A stretch of 64,000 nucleotides of DNA from Flavobacterium sp. Its GTDB lineage: Bacteria; Bacteroidota; Bacteroidia; Flavobacteriales; Flavobacteriaceae. The translations under genes and the position numbers were made by a program. The stretch is from NCBI RefSeq assembly GCF_027533505.1, contig NZ_JAPZUB010000041.1:1-64000 (forward strand), given 5' to 3'. The notes beneath the pieces were generated by a model. It was given only the letters and a program-made list of their open reading frames with translations, did no database searches and had not been told where the DNA came from. Each line of letters starts with the position of its first letter. Position 1 is the stretch's first letter. This document shows, piece after piece, positions 9,217-18,210 of this stretch.

Positions 9217-10215
9217 ATGAAAGAAATTACCAAAGAAGTTTACCTGCAATGGTATGAAGATATGCAGTTCTGGAGAAAGTTTGAAGACCGTCTCGCTGCT
9301 GTGTATATTCAACAAAAAGTTAGAGGTTTCCTTCACTTATATAACGGACAGGAAGCGGTATTGGCCGGTGCCTTGCACGCGATGGATTTATCCAAAGACA
9401 AAATGATTACCGCTTACCGTAACCACGTGCAACCCATTGGAATGGGCGTAGATCCTCGTAAAGTTATGGCAGAGTTGTATGGAAAAGTGACAGGTACATC
9501 CAAAGGAATGGGAGGTTCAATGCACATTTTTTCCAAAGAACATGGGTTTTATGGCGGACACGGAATCGTTGGAGCACAAATCCCAGTGGGAGCCGGAATC
9601 GCTTTTGCCGACAAATATTTTGAAACAGGTGGGGTAACGCTAACCTATTTTGGAGACGGTGCAGCGCGTCAAGGGTCACTTCATGAGGCTTTTAATATGG
9701 CGATGAACTGGAAGTTGCCGGTGGTTTTTATTTGTGAAAATAACGGGTACGCCATGGGAACTTCTGTAGAGCGAACCGCAAATCATACCGATATTTGGAA
9801 ATTAGGATTAGGGTATGAAATGCCTTGCGGTCCCGTAGATGGGATGAATCCTGTAAAAGTGGCCGAAGCCATGCATGAAGCCATTGAGCGGGCACGTCGC
9901 GGCGATGGACCTACGTTTTTAGAAATGAAAACATACCGTTACCGAGGACACTCGATGTCGGATGCGCAATTGTACCGAACCAAAGACGAGGTAGAGGAAT
10001 ACAAAAAAATTGACCCTATCACGCAAGTTTTAGATATTATCAAAGAAAAAGGATACGCTACCGAAGCTGAAATCGAAGCGATTGATGAGCGTGTTAAAAA
10101 TTTAGTGGACGAGTGCGAACGTTTTGCCGAAGAGTCCCCTTATCCCGAAGTACAACAATTGTACGATGTGGTGTATGAAGAACCGAATTATCCATTTATT
10201 CCCCATAAATTATAA
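9217..10215 (+). CDS. pdhA: Pyruvate dehydrogenase E1 component, alpha subunit
   Basis: Thiamine-diphosphate-dependent decarboxylation of pyruvate in the pyruvate dehydrogenase complex. The TPP motif runs from FGDGAARQGSLHEAFNMA to ENNGYAMGTS. The GGHGIVGAQIPVGAG stretch and the phosphorylation-loop-like YRYRGHSMSDAQLYR are typical of PDH E1 alpha. Length 332 aa is normal. The gene is separated by 6 bp from pdhC, so the two are cotranscribed. The E1 beta subunit is not in the window. Confidence 0.95.
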   Translation: MKEITKEVYLQWYEDMQFWRKFEDRLAAVYIQQKVRGFLHLYNGQEAVLAGALHAMDLSKDKMITAYRNHVQPIGMGVDPRKVMAELYGKVTGTSKGMGGSMHIFSKEHGFYGGHGIVGAQIPVGAGIAFADKYFETGGVTLTYFGDGAARQGSLHEAFNMAMNWKLPVVFICENNGYAMGTSVERTANHTDIWKLGLGYEMPCGPVDGMNPVKVAEAMHEAIERARRGDGPTFLEMKTYRYRGHSMSDAQLYRTKDEVEEYKKIDPITQVLDIIKEKGYATEAEIEAIDERVKNLVDECERFAEESPYPEVQQLYDVVYEEPNYPFIPHKL

Positions 10216-10221
10216 GCAATT

Positions 10222-11826
10222 ATGGCAACAGTAGTAACGATGCCCCGCTTGAGTGATACGATGACCGAAGGAACGGTAGCAACATGGTTGAAAAAAGTGG
10301 GTGATACGATCAAAGAAGGTGATATTTTAGCTGAAATCGAAACCGATAAAGCCACCATGGAGTTTGAATCTTTCAACGCTGGGGTTCTTTTACATATCGG
10401 TATTCAAGAAGGTCAGTCAGCTCCTGTTGACTCGCTATTGGCCATTATTGGTCAGGCTGGGGAAGACATTAGTGCTTTGTTGAATGGGGGAACTGCTGCT
10501 CCGGCTTCCAACGGTACTGCCGATGCTCCGGCGGCCTCACCCACTGTTGCGACGGCTCCAGCGGGTATTCAAGTGATTACGATGCCTCGTTTGAGTGATA
10601 CCATGACTACAGGTACCGTGGCCACTTGGTTGAAAAAGGTAGGCGATACCGTAAAAGAAGGCGATATTTTGGCTGAAATCGAAACCGATAAGGCTACCAT
10701 GGAGTTTGAATCTTTCCATTCAGGAACGCTATTATACATAGGCATTCAGGAAGGAGAATCAGCTCCCGTAGATAGTGTTTTGGCGATTATTGGGCCTGCG
10801 GGCACCGACGTACTTGCTTATGCTGAGTCGTTGAAATCAGGAGGAGTTCCTGCGGCAACTCCGACTTCTGCACCCGCTGAAATCCCAACTTCAGTTTCTG
10901 CCACACCTGTAGCTGCTCCGGTAGTTCAGGAAGGAGGTCGCATTTTTGCATCGCCATTAGCGCGTCAAATTGCGAAAGAAAAAGGCATTGATTTAGGTCA
11001 AGTTAAAGGGACAGGCGAAAACGGGCGTATTGTGAAAAGTGATGTCGAGCAATTTACAGCGGCTCCTGTTGCCACAGCTTCTGCACCAGTTGCACCAGCA
11101 CCGGCCGCGGCTCCCGAAGTGAAACCTTTCGTTCCAGCGGGATCCGAATTTGCAGAGCAAATTAAAAATTCCCAAATGCGTAAAACGATTGCACGTCGTT
11201 TGTCAGAATCCATATTTACCGCTCCTCATTTTTATTTAACCATCGAGGTTGCCATGGATGAAGCGATGAAGTCGCGCGGAGTGATTAATTCAGTACCCGA
11301 TACCAAAGTGTCGTTCAACGATATGGTGATTAAAGCGTGTGCGATGGCTTTGAAAAAACATCCAAAAGTAAATTCGCAATGGAGCGATGAAGCCATCACA
11401 ATCAATCACCACGTGCACATTGGTGTAGCCGTGGCCGTAGAGGATGGATTGGTTGTTCCAGTCGTACGGTTTACCGATCAAATGACGTTGTCACAAATTG
11501 GAAATGCGGTTAAAGATTTAGCAGGGAAAGCGCGTAATAAGAAGTTACAACCTTCCGAAATGGAAGGAAGTACATTTACCGTTTCCAATTTAGGTATGTT
11601 CGGAATCACGGAGTTCACCTCGATCATCAACCAGCCTAATTCCGCTATTTTGTCGGTAGGAGCCATTATTCAAAAACCTGTTGTTCGTGATGGGCAGATT
11701 GTAGTAGGACACACCATGAAAGTAACCTTAGCCTGTGATCATCGAACCGTCGATGGAGCAACAGGAGCTGCGTTTTTACAAACCTTACGCACTTTCTTGG
11801 AAAATCCAGTCACTATGTTAGCCTAA
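10222..11826 (+). CDS. pdhC: Dihydrolipoamide acetyltransferase (E2) of pyruvate dehydrogenase
   Basis: Transfers acetyl groups from lipoyl arms to CoA and forms the core of the complex. Two tandem lipoyl domains carry the same motif EIETDKATMEFES (residues about 1-80 and 117-195), joined by Ala/Pro/Thr-rich linkers. A peripheral subunit-binding domain follows (FASPLARQIAKEKGIDLGQVKGTGENGRI, about residue 236). The catalytic domain has DHRTVDGA near the end. The two lipoyl domains are near-identical, pointing to a domain duplication. Length 534 aa. Confidence 0.95.
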   Translation: MATVVTMPRLSDTMTEGTVATWLKKVGDTIKEGDILAEIETDKATMEFESFNAGVLLHIGIQEGQSAPVDSLLAIIGQAGEDISALLNGGTAAPASNGTADAPAASPTVATAPAGIQVITMPRLSDTMTTGTVATWLKKVGDTVKEGDILAEIETDKATMEFESFHSGTLLYIGIQEGESAPVDSVLAIIGPAGTDVLAYAESLKSGGVPAATPTSAPAEIPTSVSATPVAAPVVQEGGRIFASPLARQIAKEKGIDLGQVKGTGENGRIVKSDVEQFTAAPVATASAPVAPAPAAAPEVKPFVPAGSEFAEQIKNSQMRKTIARRLSESIFTAPHFYLTIEVAMDEAMKSRGVINSVPDTKVSFNDMVIKACAMALKKHPKVNSQWSDEAITINHHVHIGVAVAVEDGLVVPVVRFTDQMTLSQIGNAVKDLAGKARNKKLQPSEMEGSTFTVSNLGMFGITEFTSIINQPNSAILSVGAIIQKPVVRDGQIVVGHTMKVTLACDHRTVDGATGAAFLQTLRTFLENPVTMLA

Positions 11827-11845
11827 AAAATTAATTGATACATAC

Positions 11846-11878
11846 AAAAAATCCTGCTCGATAAAGCAGGATTTTTTT
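11846..11878. terminator. Bidirectional terminator between pdhC and exbD
   Basis: AAATCCTGCT-CGATA-AAGCAGGATTTTTTT: a strong stem with A residues on the left and T residues on the right, so it can serve both the plus-strand pdhC and the converging minus-strand exbD. Confidence 0.85.
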
Positions 11879-11892
11879 ATAGAATCCGATTG

Positions 11893-12288
11893 CTATTGAC
11901 TGTTACTTGTAGCAATAACAAACTTGAGTTTGTTTTTCACTCCAATCTGGAGCACATCGACTAAATCTTGTACTTGAAGATTATACGGAATACGAACCAC
12001 AATGGTTTCGTCTGAACCGGGCGTGATTTTGGACATTAATACCGATTCCAATTGGTCAAATGGAACTTCTTCCTTATCCAAAAAGTATCTCTTTTCCTCG
12101 GTAACCGAAAGGCTAATTAATTGTTTGTTCGTTTTCTCATTATTTTTTGACTTGGGCAACGTCATTTTAATCACATTCGGATTCGCCAAGGTGGAAATGA
12201 TTAAGAAAAACAACAAAAGGAAAAACATGATGTCGCTTAACGAGGAAGTCGCGACTTCAGCATGAAAGCGTTTATTTCGTCTTACCAT
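11893..12288 (-). CDS. ExbD/TolR family biopolymer transport protein
   Basis: Small inner-membrane protein that, with an ExbB/TolQ partner, couples proton flow to envelope energy use. One membrane segment near residues 15-35 (SLSDIMFFLLLFFLIISTLANPNVIKM) carries the conserved Asp. A periplasmic domain follows. At 131 aa it fits the family. Its start overlaps the end of the ExbB-like gene by 17 bp, so the two form an operon. The cargo (TonB-like or other) cannot be told from the sequence. Confidence 0.88.
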   Translation of the reverse strand: MVRRNKRFHAEVATSSLSDIMFFLLLFFLIISTLANPNVIKMTLPKSKNNEKTNKQLISLSVTEEKRYFLDKEEVPFDQLESVLMSKITPGSDETIVVRIPYNLQVQDLVDVLQIGVKNKLKFVIATSNSQ

Positions 12289-12982
12289 TGGGTCGTTGAA
12301 TTATGTTGACAAACTCTAAAACTTGTTTTTGAATGCTTAACACGAAGCCATCAATTTTACCATTAAACAAGTGGTAGGCTGCATAGGCGATGATGCCCAC
12401 AACAAGACCCGCTCCTGAGCTGATCATTTTTTCGTACAACCCCCCCGAAATGTTACCAATACTAATATCTTCTGTTTGTGAAATGCTATAGAAAATTTTT
12501 ATTACTCCAGAAATCGTTCCGATGAATCCCAACGTGGGTGCAATACCCGCGATTAAACCTAACTGTCCCAGTTTTTTCTCCATTTCACCTACCTCAATAT
12601 TGGCCGCACGCTCCATATTGGATTCAATTTCAGAAATTGGTCGACCAATCGTTAAAATTCCTTCGCGCAACACATAACCCGAAGCGGTGTTGTTGCGTTC
12701 GGTAATGGCTACAGCACGTTGTAATTCTCCTGAATTTAACGCCTCACGCACATCACGGGTGAGATTAGGGTCAATTTTTGACCGTTTGTGGATATACAAC
12801 CAACGCTCAATGATTATGAATAAGGTATAAAATAGTAAAAGTGCAATAGGGATGAGAAAAAAACCTCCTTTGGTAACAAACTCCAAAACGGAAATTTCTT
12901 TGACGGCAACCGTGTTTTCAATGACCGCCCCAGTCGCTTGGGTGATACTGTCGTTTTGAACTTGAAGAAAAAATAAATTCAT
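12272..12982 (-). CDS. MotA/TolQ/ExbB proton channel family protein
   Basis: Inner-membrane proton channel subunit, partner of the downstream ExbD-like protein. A first membrane helix lies near residues 38-60 (GGFFLIPIALLLFYTLFIIIERW). The two conserved C-terminal helices include IAGIAPTLGFIGTISGVIKIF and MISSGAGLVVGIIAYAAYHLFN, the MotA/TolQ/ExbB signature. Length 236 aa. It is divergent from folC. Confidence 0.9.
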   Translation of the reverse strand: MNLFFLQVQNDSITQATGAVIENTVAVKEISVLEFVTKGGFFLIPIALLLFYTLFIIIERWLYIHKRSKIDPNLTRDVREALNSGELQRAVAITERNNTASGYVLREGILTIGRPISEIESNMERAANIEVGEMEKKLGQLGLIAGIAPTLGFIGTISGVIKIFYSISQTEDISIGNISGGLYEKMISSGAGLVVGIIAYAAYHLFNGKIDGFVLSIQKQVLEFVNIIQRPNGKTK

Positions 12983-13106
12983 AGTGTTCCTTAGTTTTAT
13001 AATAGTGGAATTATTCTCAAATTTGCCCTAAAGATAAAAGCAGTTACAATACTAAACTAAAATTTTAGAAAAATATTTTATCTCAAAATTAGTTATCACA
13101 AAAGAA

Positions 13107-14327
13107 ATGAACTACGCCGAAACTGTTGCTTGGATGTTTTCCCGTTTACCGATGTACCAACAGGTGGGAGCGGTTGCTTATAAAAAAGATCTAACCAATA
13201 CGCTTGCCTTTGCCGAAGTATTGGGCCATCCCGAGCGATCCTTAACGTGCATTCATGTAGCGGGCACCAATGGTAAAGGTTCAACGTCGCATTTACTCGC
13301 CTCCGTCTTACAAGCAGCAGGCTATAAAGTAGGATTGTATACGTCACCCCATTTAAACGATTTTCGGGAACGCATACGAATTAATGGAGAACCGATTGAA
13401 GCTGATTTTGTAGTGAATTTTATCGCTACCCATCGTGCGTTTTTGGAACAACAGCAATTGAGTTTTTTTGAGTTGACGGTAGGAATGGCATTCGCGTATT
13501 TTGTTGCAGGAAAAACCGATATCAACATTATTGAGGTAGGCATGGGAGGGCGCTTGGATTCAACCAATATTATTACTCCCGAAGTCGCAGTGATTACCAA
13601 TATCGGGTTGGACCACACGCAATTTTTAGGCACAACACTTCCTGAAATTGCAGCTGAGAAAGCAGGGATAATCAAAGCGGGCGTACCGGTCGTTGTGGGC
13701 GAGTGGGAGGCCGCAACACAGGCGGTTTTTGAAAGCCGCGCACAAGCCCTTCAAGCGCCTTTATATTATGCAGGGGTTTTGCAAACGTCAACTTATCCCT
13801 CCGTATTGAAGGGTGCTTATCAAGAAGCAAATAAAAAAACGGTACAACAAACCTTGGCTGTTCTTCAAGCGCAAGGGAAATTTATCATTTCTGAGGAAGC
13901 GATACAAAAGGGATTCATGGAGGTAATGGAGCGAACCGGACTGCGGGGACGTTGGCAAATTTTGGGGCATCAACCCAAGATCATTGCCGATACAGCACAC
14001 AATGCACATGGACTTCGGGTAGTCATGCCACAACTTTTGGCGGAACCCTTTACGCAATTACATCTGGTGTTGGGCGTGGTCAATGATAAAGATTTGAATG
14101 AAATTCTTCCTTTGTTTCCAAAAAATGCGTTGTATTATTTTTGTAAACCCAATGTGCCAAGAGGGTTAGATGCCGAAGTTTTACGACAAAAAGCCGAAGA
14201 ATTTCAGTGTAAAGGAATGGTATTCGCTTCCGTTTCAGAAGCTTATAACGAGGCTAGAAAACAAGCGGGTTCTGACGATGTGATCTATGTGGGAGGGAGT
14301 ACTTTTGTAGTCGCGGAACTTTTTTGA
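13107..14327 (+). CDS. folC: Bifunctional dihydrofolate/folylpolyglutamate synthase
   Basis: Adds glutamate to dihydropteroate and to folates. The ATP-binding loop VAGTNGKGSTSHLLASVLQAAGYKVGLYTSPHL is diagnostic. GMGGRLDSTN and LDHTQFLGTTLPEIAAEKAGIIK are further Mur-ligase-superfamily folate motifs, and DTAHNAHG marks the C-terminal domain. Length 406 aa is typical. It is a single gene followed by two tRNA genes with their own promoter. Confidence 0.94.
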   Translation: MNYAETVAWMFSRLPMYQQVGAVAYKKDLTNTLAFAEVLGHPERSLTCIHVAGTNGKGSTSHLLASVLQAAGYKVGLYTSPHLNDFRERIRINGEPIEADFVVNFIATHRAFLEQQQLSFFELTVGMAFAYFVAGKTDINIIEVGMGGRLDSTNIITPEVAVITNIGLDHTQFLGTTLPEIAAEKAGIIKAGVPVVVGEWEAATQAVFESRAQALQAPLYYAGVLQTSTYPSVLKGAYQEANKKTVQQTLAVLQAQGKFIISEEAIQKGFMEVMERTGLRGRWQILGHQPKIIADTAHNAHGLRVVMPQLLAEPFTQLHLVLGVVNDKDLNEILPLFPKNALYYFCKPNVPRGLDAEVLRQKAEEFQCKGMVFASVSEAYNEARKQAGSDDVIYVGGSTFVVAELF

Positions 14328-14345
14328 TTTTTTTTAATTTTTTCC

Positions 14346-14375
14346 TTGCAGAAACAAAAAACAGTCTTATATTTG
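14346..14375 (+). promoter_or_regulatory. Consensus promoter for tRNA-Val
   Basis: TTG (14346-14348), exactly 19 bp, then TATATTTG (14368-14375) form a perfect Bacteroidota promoter. It ends 22 bp before the first tRNA. Confidence 0.75.
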
Positions 14376-14397
14376 CATCCGCAATCAAGCACTAATC

Positions 14398-14472
14398 GGG
14401 CGATTAGCTCAGCTGGTTCAGAGCACCTCGTTTACACCGAGGGGGTCGGGGGTTCGAACCCCTCATCGCCCA
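14398..14472 (+). tRNA. tRNA-Val (anticodon TAC)
   Basis: A full cloverleaf can be drawn. Acceptor arms GGGCGAT and ATCGCCC pair. The anticodon stem CCTCG/CGAGG encloses loop TTTACAC with anticodon TAC, and the T loop has GGTTCGAACC. CCA is not encoded; the discriminator is A. A terminator follows at once. Confidence 0.95.
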
Positions 14473-14473
14473 C

Positions 14474-14500
14474 AAAGCAAGTCCTATGACTTGCTTTTTT
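14474..14500 (+). terminator. Terminator between the two tRNA genes
   Basis: AAAGCAAGTC-CTAT-GACTTGCTTT followed by T residues directly after the first tRNA-Val. The second tRNA may therefore depend on read-through or its own promoter. Confidence 0.75.
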
Positions 14501-14526
14501 TATGGACTTCGTTCTGTAGTTTGTAT

Positions 14527-14600
14527 GGGTCATTAACTCAGCGGTTCAGAGTGCTACCTTGACAGGGTAGAAGTCACTGGTTCGATTCCAGTATGACCCA
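14527..14600 (+). tRNA. tRNA-Val (anticodon GAC)
   Basis: Acceptor arms GGGTCAT and ATGACCC pair. Anticodon stem CTACC/GGTAG encloses TTGACAG, giving anticodon GAC (valine). The T arm is CTGGTTCGATTCCAG. CCA is not encoded. It could be misread as tRNA-Asp (GTC), but the loop order is G-A-C. Confidence 0.92.
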
Positions 14601-14605
14601 CAAAA

Positions 14606-14638
14606 ACAAAAGCCTTTCGATTTCGAAAGGCTTTTTTT
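14606..14638 (+). terminator. Terminator after the second tRNA-Val
   Basis: The 13-bp stem AAAAGCCTTTCGA/TCGAAAGGCTTTT is followed by further T residues. It also has A residues on its left, so it could serve the opposing TPM gene weakly. Confidence 0.8.
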
Positions 14639-14698
14639 ATGTTTTAGATATAACTATTAAACGTTGAAGATAAGCGTCAATGGAAATTAAGGGAGCAT

Positions 14699-15496
14699 CT
14701 ACCAATCACCGCTGGCGCCACCACCACCAAAGCCGCCGCCACCGCCAAAGCCTCCCCATCCTCCAGCGGAAGAGCCACCCCCCCAACTGCCGCCGGAACC
14801 TCGTCCTAAGCTGCTAAGAATGATGATGTCGGCCAGGTCAGGACCACTGAATCCGCTGCCACCACGGCCCCCGCCGCCACGTTTATTTCGCGAGGCAATC
14901 GCGATTATAATAATGAAAACAATCAAAAAGATAAAAAAGACGATGCCACCCACTAAGGTGTCGCCCGATTTGCCTTTATGATCGTTTTTATATTCGCCTT
15001 TGAGGGTTTTGAATATCGCTTCAGTTCCCGATTGAATGCCCCCGTAATAATCCCCTTTTTTGAAAAAAGGTTTCAAGTCTCGTTCAATGATACGTCGCGA
15101 CTGAGCATCAGTGAGCAAATGCTCAACGCCATAGCCCGTGGCAATCGTCATTTTCCGATCTTCAAGCGCAATAAGAAGGACGACGCCATTGTCTTTTCCT
15201 TTTTGACCAATTTCCCATGCTTGTCCCAAATCGGTAGCATACCGATTGATGGATTCCCCTTGGGTGGTTTTTACCATCATCACAAAAATCTCGGTCGAGG
15301 TACTGTCGGAGTACACTTTAAGTTTTTCATACAACGAGGCCAATTCCGCTTTCGACAAGGTTTGGGTACTATCGATGATGGGCGGAATAAATCCGGGTTT
15401 TTTGGGTATGGTAACCTGCGCCAAACTGCATTGATGCACCGCCAACATAGCCGTCAAAAGGAGGAACTGAGCGAGTTTATAGGCCAATTTGATCAT
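14699..15496 (-). CDS. TPM domain protein with Gly-rich tail (YgcG family)
   Basis: Exported membrane protein of the TPM (TLP18.3/Psb32/MOLO-1) phosphatase-like family. A signal peptide lies at 1-27, the TPM domain at about 35-170 (LSKAELASLYEKLKVYSDSTSTEIFVMMVKT...IATGYGVEHLLTDAQSRRI), one membrane helix at about 180-202 (IVFFIFLIVFIIIIAIAS), then a Gly/Ser-rich tail. Its start overlaps the preceding TPM gene by 4 bp. The function is not settled for the family; LemA neighbours are common. Confidence 0.85.
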   Translation of the reverse strand: MIKLAYKLAQFLLLTAMLAVHQCSLAQVTIPKKPGFIPPIIDSTQTLSKAELASLYEKLKVYSDSTSTEIFVMMVKTTQGESINRYATDLGQAWEIGQKGKDNGVVLLIALEDRKMTIATGYGVEHLLTDAQSRRIIERDLKPFFKKGDYYGGIQSGTEAIFKTLKGEYKNDHKGKSGDTLVGGIVFFIFLIVFIIIIAIASRNKRGGGGRGGSGFSGPDLADIIILSSLGRGSGGSWGGGSSAGGWGGFGGGGGFGGGGASGDW

Positions 15497-15930
15497 CCTT
15501 TTGAAATTTCATTGGTTAATTCATTGGTGTCCTCTTCCGTGTAAGGGAAATAATGTTTTAACTGTTCTCCTACAAGGCGGATGCCCTCGCACAGTGCCAT
15601 AGCATTTTTTCCCTCTCGAAAGTAGTTTTGCATCACCTCTTTGGTGCTATCCCAAAAGGTATCGGTCACCTTTTCGTGTATGCCTTGGTCGCCACAAATG
15701 GTAAACTTGCGACTTTCAACGGCGACATAAATTAGTACCCCATTGCGTTGTGCGGTAGCCTCCATTTTCAATTCGTAAAAAACTTCCAAAGCGCGTTCCA
15801 TCGCTTCCTTAGTGAGCGTTTTTTCCAAATGCACACGAATTTCCCCCGAAGTCGCTTTTTCCGCTTCTTGGATGGCCATGACCACCGCTTTTTCATCGTT
15901 GGGGGTTAAAAATTGTTCTACCGTTGACAT
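15493..15930 (-). CDS. TPM domain protein
   Basis: Second TPM-family protein, 145 aa, with no signal peptide. Its domain runs VMAIQEAEKATSGEIRVHLEKTL...VLIYVAVESRKFTICGDQGIHEKVTDTFWDSTKEVM. It lies between lemA and the larger TPM gene, overlapping the latter by 4 bp and separated from lemA by 9 bp, so the three are cotranscribed. The precise role is unknown; it may act with LemA at the membrane. Confidence 0.85.
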   Translation of the reverse strand: MSTVEQFLTPNDEKAVVMAIQEAEKATSGEIRVHLEKTLTKEAMERALEVFYELKMEATAQRNGVLIYVAVESRKFTICGDQGIHEKVTDTFWDSTKEVMQNYFREGKNAMALCEGIRLVGEQLKHYFPYTEEDTNELTNEISKG

Positions 15931-15939
15931 AGGTCAGAA

Positions 15940-16542
15940 TTACTTCTTACTGTTGAAATCAAAGTTCACCTCGGGTGCTTTTTCGGCGCCTTCTTCGGCT
16001 TTGAACCGCGCCATTTCATCAAATCCAAAGAGTTTGGCAAACAGAACAGATGGGAAGGTTTTCGTGCTTTTGTTGTACACGTTTATCGATTCGTTGTAGC
16101 GATCACGTGCTACATTGATGCGGTTTTCGGTACCCTCCAATTGCGACTGTAATTCCAAAAAGTTTTGATTGGCTTTCAGGTCTGGGTATTTTTCTACACT
16201 CACCAATAAACGAGAAAGTGTGCTCGAAACTCCTGCTTGCGCTTGTTGGAATTTTGCTAATTGATCTGGGGTAATGTTTTGTGGATCAATCGTAACATCA
16301 GTCGCCTTCGCACGTGCATTTACCACAGCCTCCAAAGTTGATTTTTCAAAATCGGCTGCGCCTTGCACCGTTTTTACCAAATTACTGATCAAGTCATTTC
16401 GGCGCTGGTAGGCACTCTCTACATTGGACCAAGCGGTTTTTGCATTTTCTTCTTTACCTACGAGACCGTTGTACGATCCAATTCCAAAAAGAAATAGAAT
16501 TCCAATAACGATCGGTACAATCCATTTTTTTAATGCATTCAT
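15940..16542 (-). CDS. lemA: LemA family protein
   Basis: Membrane-anchored helical protein of unknown biochemical role. One N-terminal helix (IVPIVIGILFLFGIGSYNGLVG) is followed by the LemA core: SNVESAYQRRNDLISNLVKTVQGAADFEKSTLEAVVNARAKA, KYPDLKANQNFLELQSQLEGTENRINVARDRYNESINVYN and FPSVLFAKLFGF. Length 200 aa. It heads the LemA-TPM-TPM set. Confidence 0.93.
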   Translation of the reverse strand: MNALKKWIVPIVIGILFLFGIGSYNGLVGKEENAKTAWSNVESAYQRRNDLISNLVKTVQGAADFEKSTLEAVVNARAKATDVTIDPQNITPDQLAKFQQAQAGVSSTLSRLLVSVEKYPDLKANQNFLELQSQLEGTENRINVARDRYNESINVYNKSTKTFPSVLFAKLFGFDEMARFKAEEGAEKAPEVNFDFNSKK

Positions 16543-16602
16543 AGTTGTTTATATTAATTAGAGTTTTACAATTAGTCCAAAAATCGTAAGCATTGTTACG
16601 TC

Positions 16603-16935
16603 TTACAATCCGTTTTTAATTTTCTGCAATTCTGTTTTAACCGCTTCGAGTTTGGCGATGATTTCAAACGTGTCCAAGGTTTTTTTCTGTTTGTCTTTCA
16701 AATGGGTTTTGGCTCCTTCCAAGGTAAATCCGCGCTCTTTCACCAAATGGTATATCAATTGCAGGTTTTTGACATCTTCCTGCGTAAACATGCGGTTGCC
16801 CTTAGCATTTTTTTTGGGTTTCAAAATATCGAATTCCTTATCCCAAAAACGAATCAACGAAGCATTGACCCCAAAGGCTTTGGCGACTTCCCCAATGCTG
16901 AAATACAATTTATCTTTTGATAGTTCAATATGCAT
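16603..16935 (-). CDS. MerR family transcriptional regulator
   Basis: A 110-aa DNA-binding protein with an N-terminal MerR winged helix-turn-helix: YFSIGEVAKAFGVNASLIRFWDKEFDILKPKKNAKGNRMFTQEDVKNLQLIYHLVKERGFTLEGAK. The short C-terminal helix has no cysteine sensor, so no metal or redox ligand can be assigned. It lies 20 bp after the M23 peptidase gene on the same strand, the usual flavobacterial arrangement. Confidence 0.88.
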   Translation of the reverse strand: MHIELSKDKLYFSIGEVAKAFGVNASLIRFWDKEFDILKPKKNAKGNRMFTQEDVKNLQLIYHLVKERGFTLEGAKTHLKDKQKKTLDTFEIIAKLEAVKTELQKIKNGL

Positions 16936-16955
16936 AGTTCTTTGTGTTTATATGG

Positions 16956-17936
16956 TTAATCAAGCGATTGGTTCTCTTGGTTGGCAATTTTCGAAATGAC
17001 CACATATTCTGCCGCCGAAATATTGCCGTAATAAAAATTAATCGGATTTACTGGCTTCCCGCCTTTGTGCACTTCATAATGCAAATGGGGCGCTTCACTA
17101 CGACCGGTGCTGCCTACAAAGCCAATTACATCGCCCCGTTTTACCCGCTGTCCGGGTCTAACTTTTATCTTACTCAAATGGGCGTACAGTGTGAGATAAC
17201 CGTACCCGTGGTTGATTTGAATATGGTTTCCGTAGCCCGATAAGCCGTTGTCTGCCCGTTTCACCACGCCATCACCCGTAGCGTAAATCGGAGTTCCCGT
17301 GCGCGCCGTAAAGTCCATGCCTTCGTGCATTTTTCGCGCTTTGGTAAACGGATCCGTGCGGTACCCAAATCCCGAGGCCATCTGCTTCAAGTCCTCATTC
17401 TTCACCGGTTGTATCGCCGGAATCGAAGCCAACAACCGCCCTTTGGTTTTCGCCATTTTCAAAATCGCATCCAACGAGCGCGACTGCACCACCAACGCTT
17501 TGGCAATCTCATCTACTTTTTTATGGGTGTTTATGACCAAGTCAGCGTTGTTAAACCCCTCCAACTCGCGGTACCGATCCTGCGTGATGATTCCCGCTCT
17601 TCGATCGGCTTGAGCAATCGGATTGGCATTAAAATACACCCGATACAAATTGTTGTCTCGCTCCTCCAAACTCGTCAACACCGCATCCAACTGTTCAATT
17701 TTTTTATTCAAAATCGAGTAGCTGATTTTCATGTTGTCAATTTCCCGTTTCATCATTTTATCTTTTGGCGTCTCTAGGTACGAGGTATTCATCACCAACA
17801 CAAAGCTCAAAAAACCAAACAATGCCGAAGCGACCAGAAACAAGAGCACATACGCAATTTTCGTGCGTTTTTTAGGCTTGATTTTGCGATAGGCCAAGCT
17901 CTCGGTATCATAATAATATTTTACTTTCTTCGACAT
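16956..17936 (-). CDS. M23 family metallopeptidase
   Basis: Envelope endopeptidase of the LytM/NlpD type, probably acting on peptidoglycan cross-links. One N-terminal membrane helix (YVLLFLVASALFGFLSFVLVMN), a coiled-coil region at about 60-110, then the M23 domain at about 185-300. Zinc ligands are visible in HEGMDFTA (H...D) and APHLHYEVH (HxH). Length 326 aa. Divergent from alaS. Confidence 0.92.
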   Translation of the reverse strand: MSKKVKYYYDTESLAYRKIKPKKRTKIAYVLLFLVASALFGFLSFVLVMNTSYLETPKDKMMKREIDNMKISYSILNKKIEQLDAVLTSLEERDNNLYRVYFNANPIAQADRRAGIITQDRYRELEGFNNADLVINTHKKVDEIAKALVVQSRSLDAILKMAKTKGRLLASIPAIQPVKNEDLKQMASGFGYRTDPFTKARKMHEGMDFTARTGTPIYATGDGVVKRADNGLSGYGNHIQINHGYGYLTLYAHLSKIKVRPGQRVKRGDVIGFVGSTGRSEAPHLHYEVHKGGKPVNPINFYYGNISAAEYVVISKIANQENQSLD

Positions 17937-18091
17937 GCGGTAATTTACTATTTTTGTGGCGGTAAACGCCGAACGGTAGTTATACGAACAAATTTAGGAA
18001 ATGTTTCGCGCAAACCTAAATTTTGTTGCAGTTCCACAGTGGTAGCTTGATTATCAGGAGCATAAACCCCCGAGTGCTATGTCATCCTCCT

Positions 18092-18160
18092 CCTGCTCCC
18101 GCCCGTCGCTTTGTCCGCTACGCTCCCAAGAGCTCCAACAAGGGCGGTATCAGGGCTATA
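18092..18160. repeat. Interspersed REP-like palindromic repeat
   Basis: The segment runs from CCTGCTCCCGCCCGTCGC to CGGTATCAGGGCTAT. Its ends resemble the TCCCG...TCGCT and ATCGGGGCTA ends of the copies at 24064 and 31496, but the middle differs. It sits in the 274-bp gap before alaS. No coding function was seen. Confidence 0.5.
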
Positions 18161-18210
18161 TCGAACATCCGTTTGCCAAAACCAAACCATAAACCAATTG
18201 AAATTCGCCC

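Noticed and set aside
14527-14600. tRNA-Asp
   Set aside because: The anticodon loop is TTGACAG, giving GAC (Val), not GTC (Asp).
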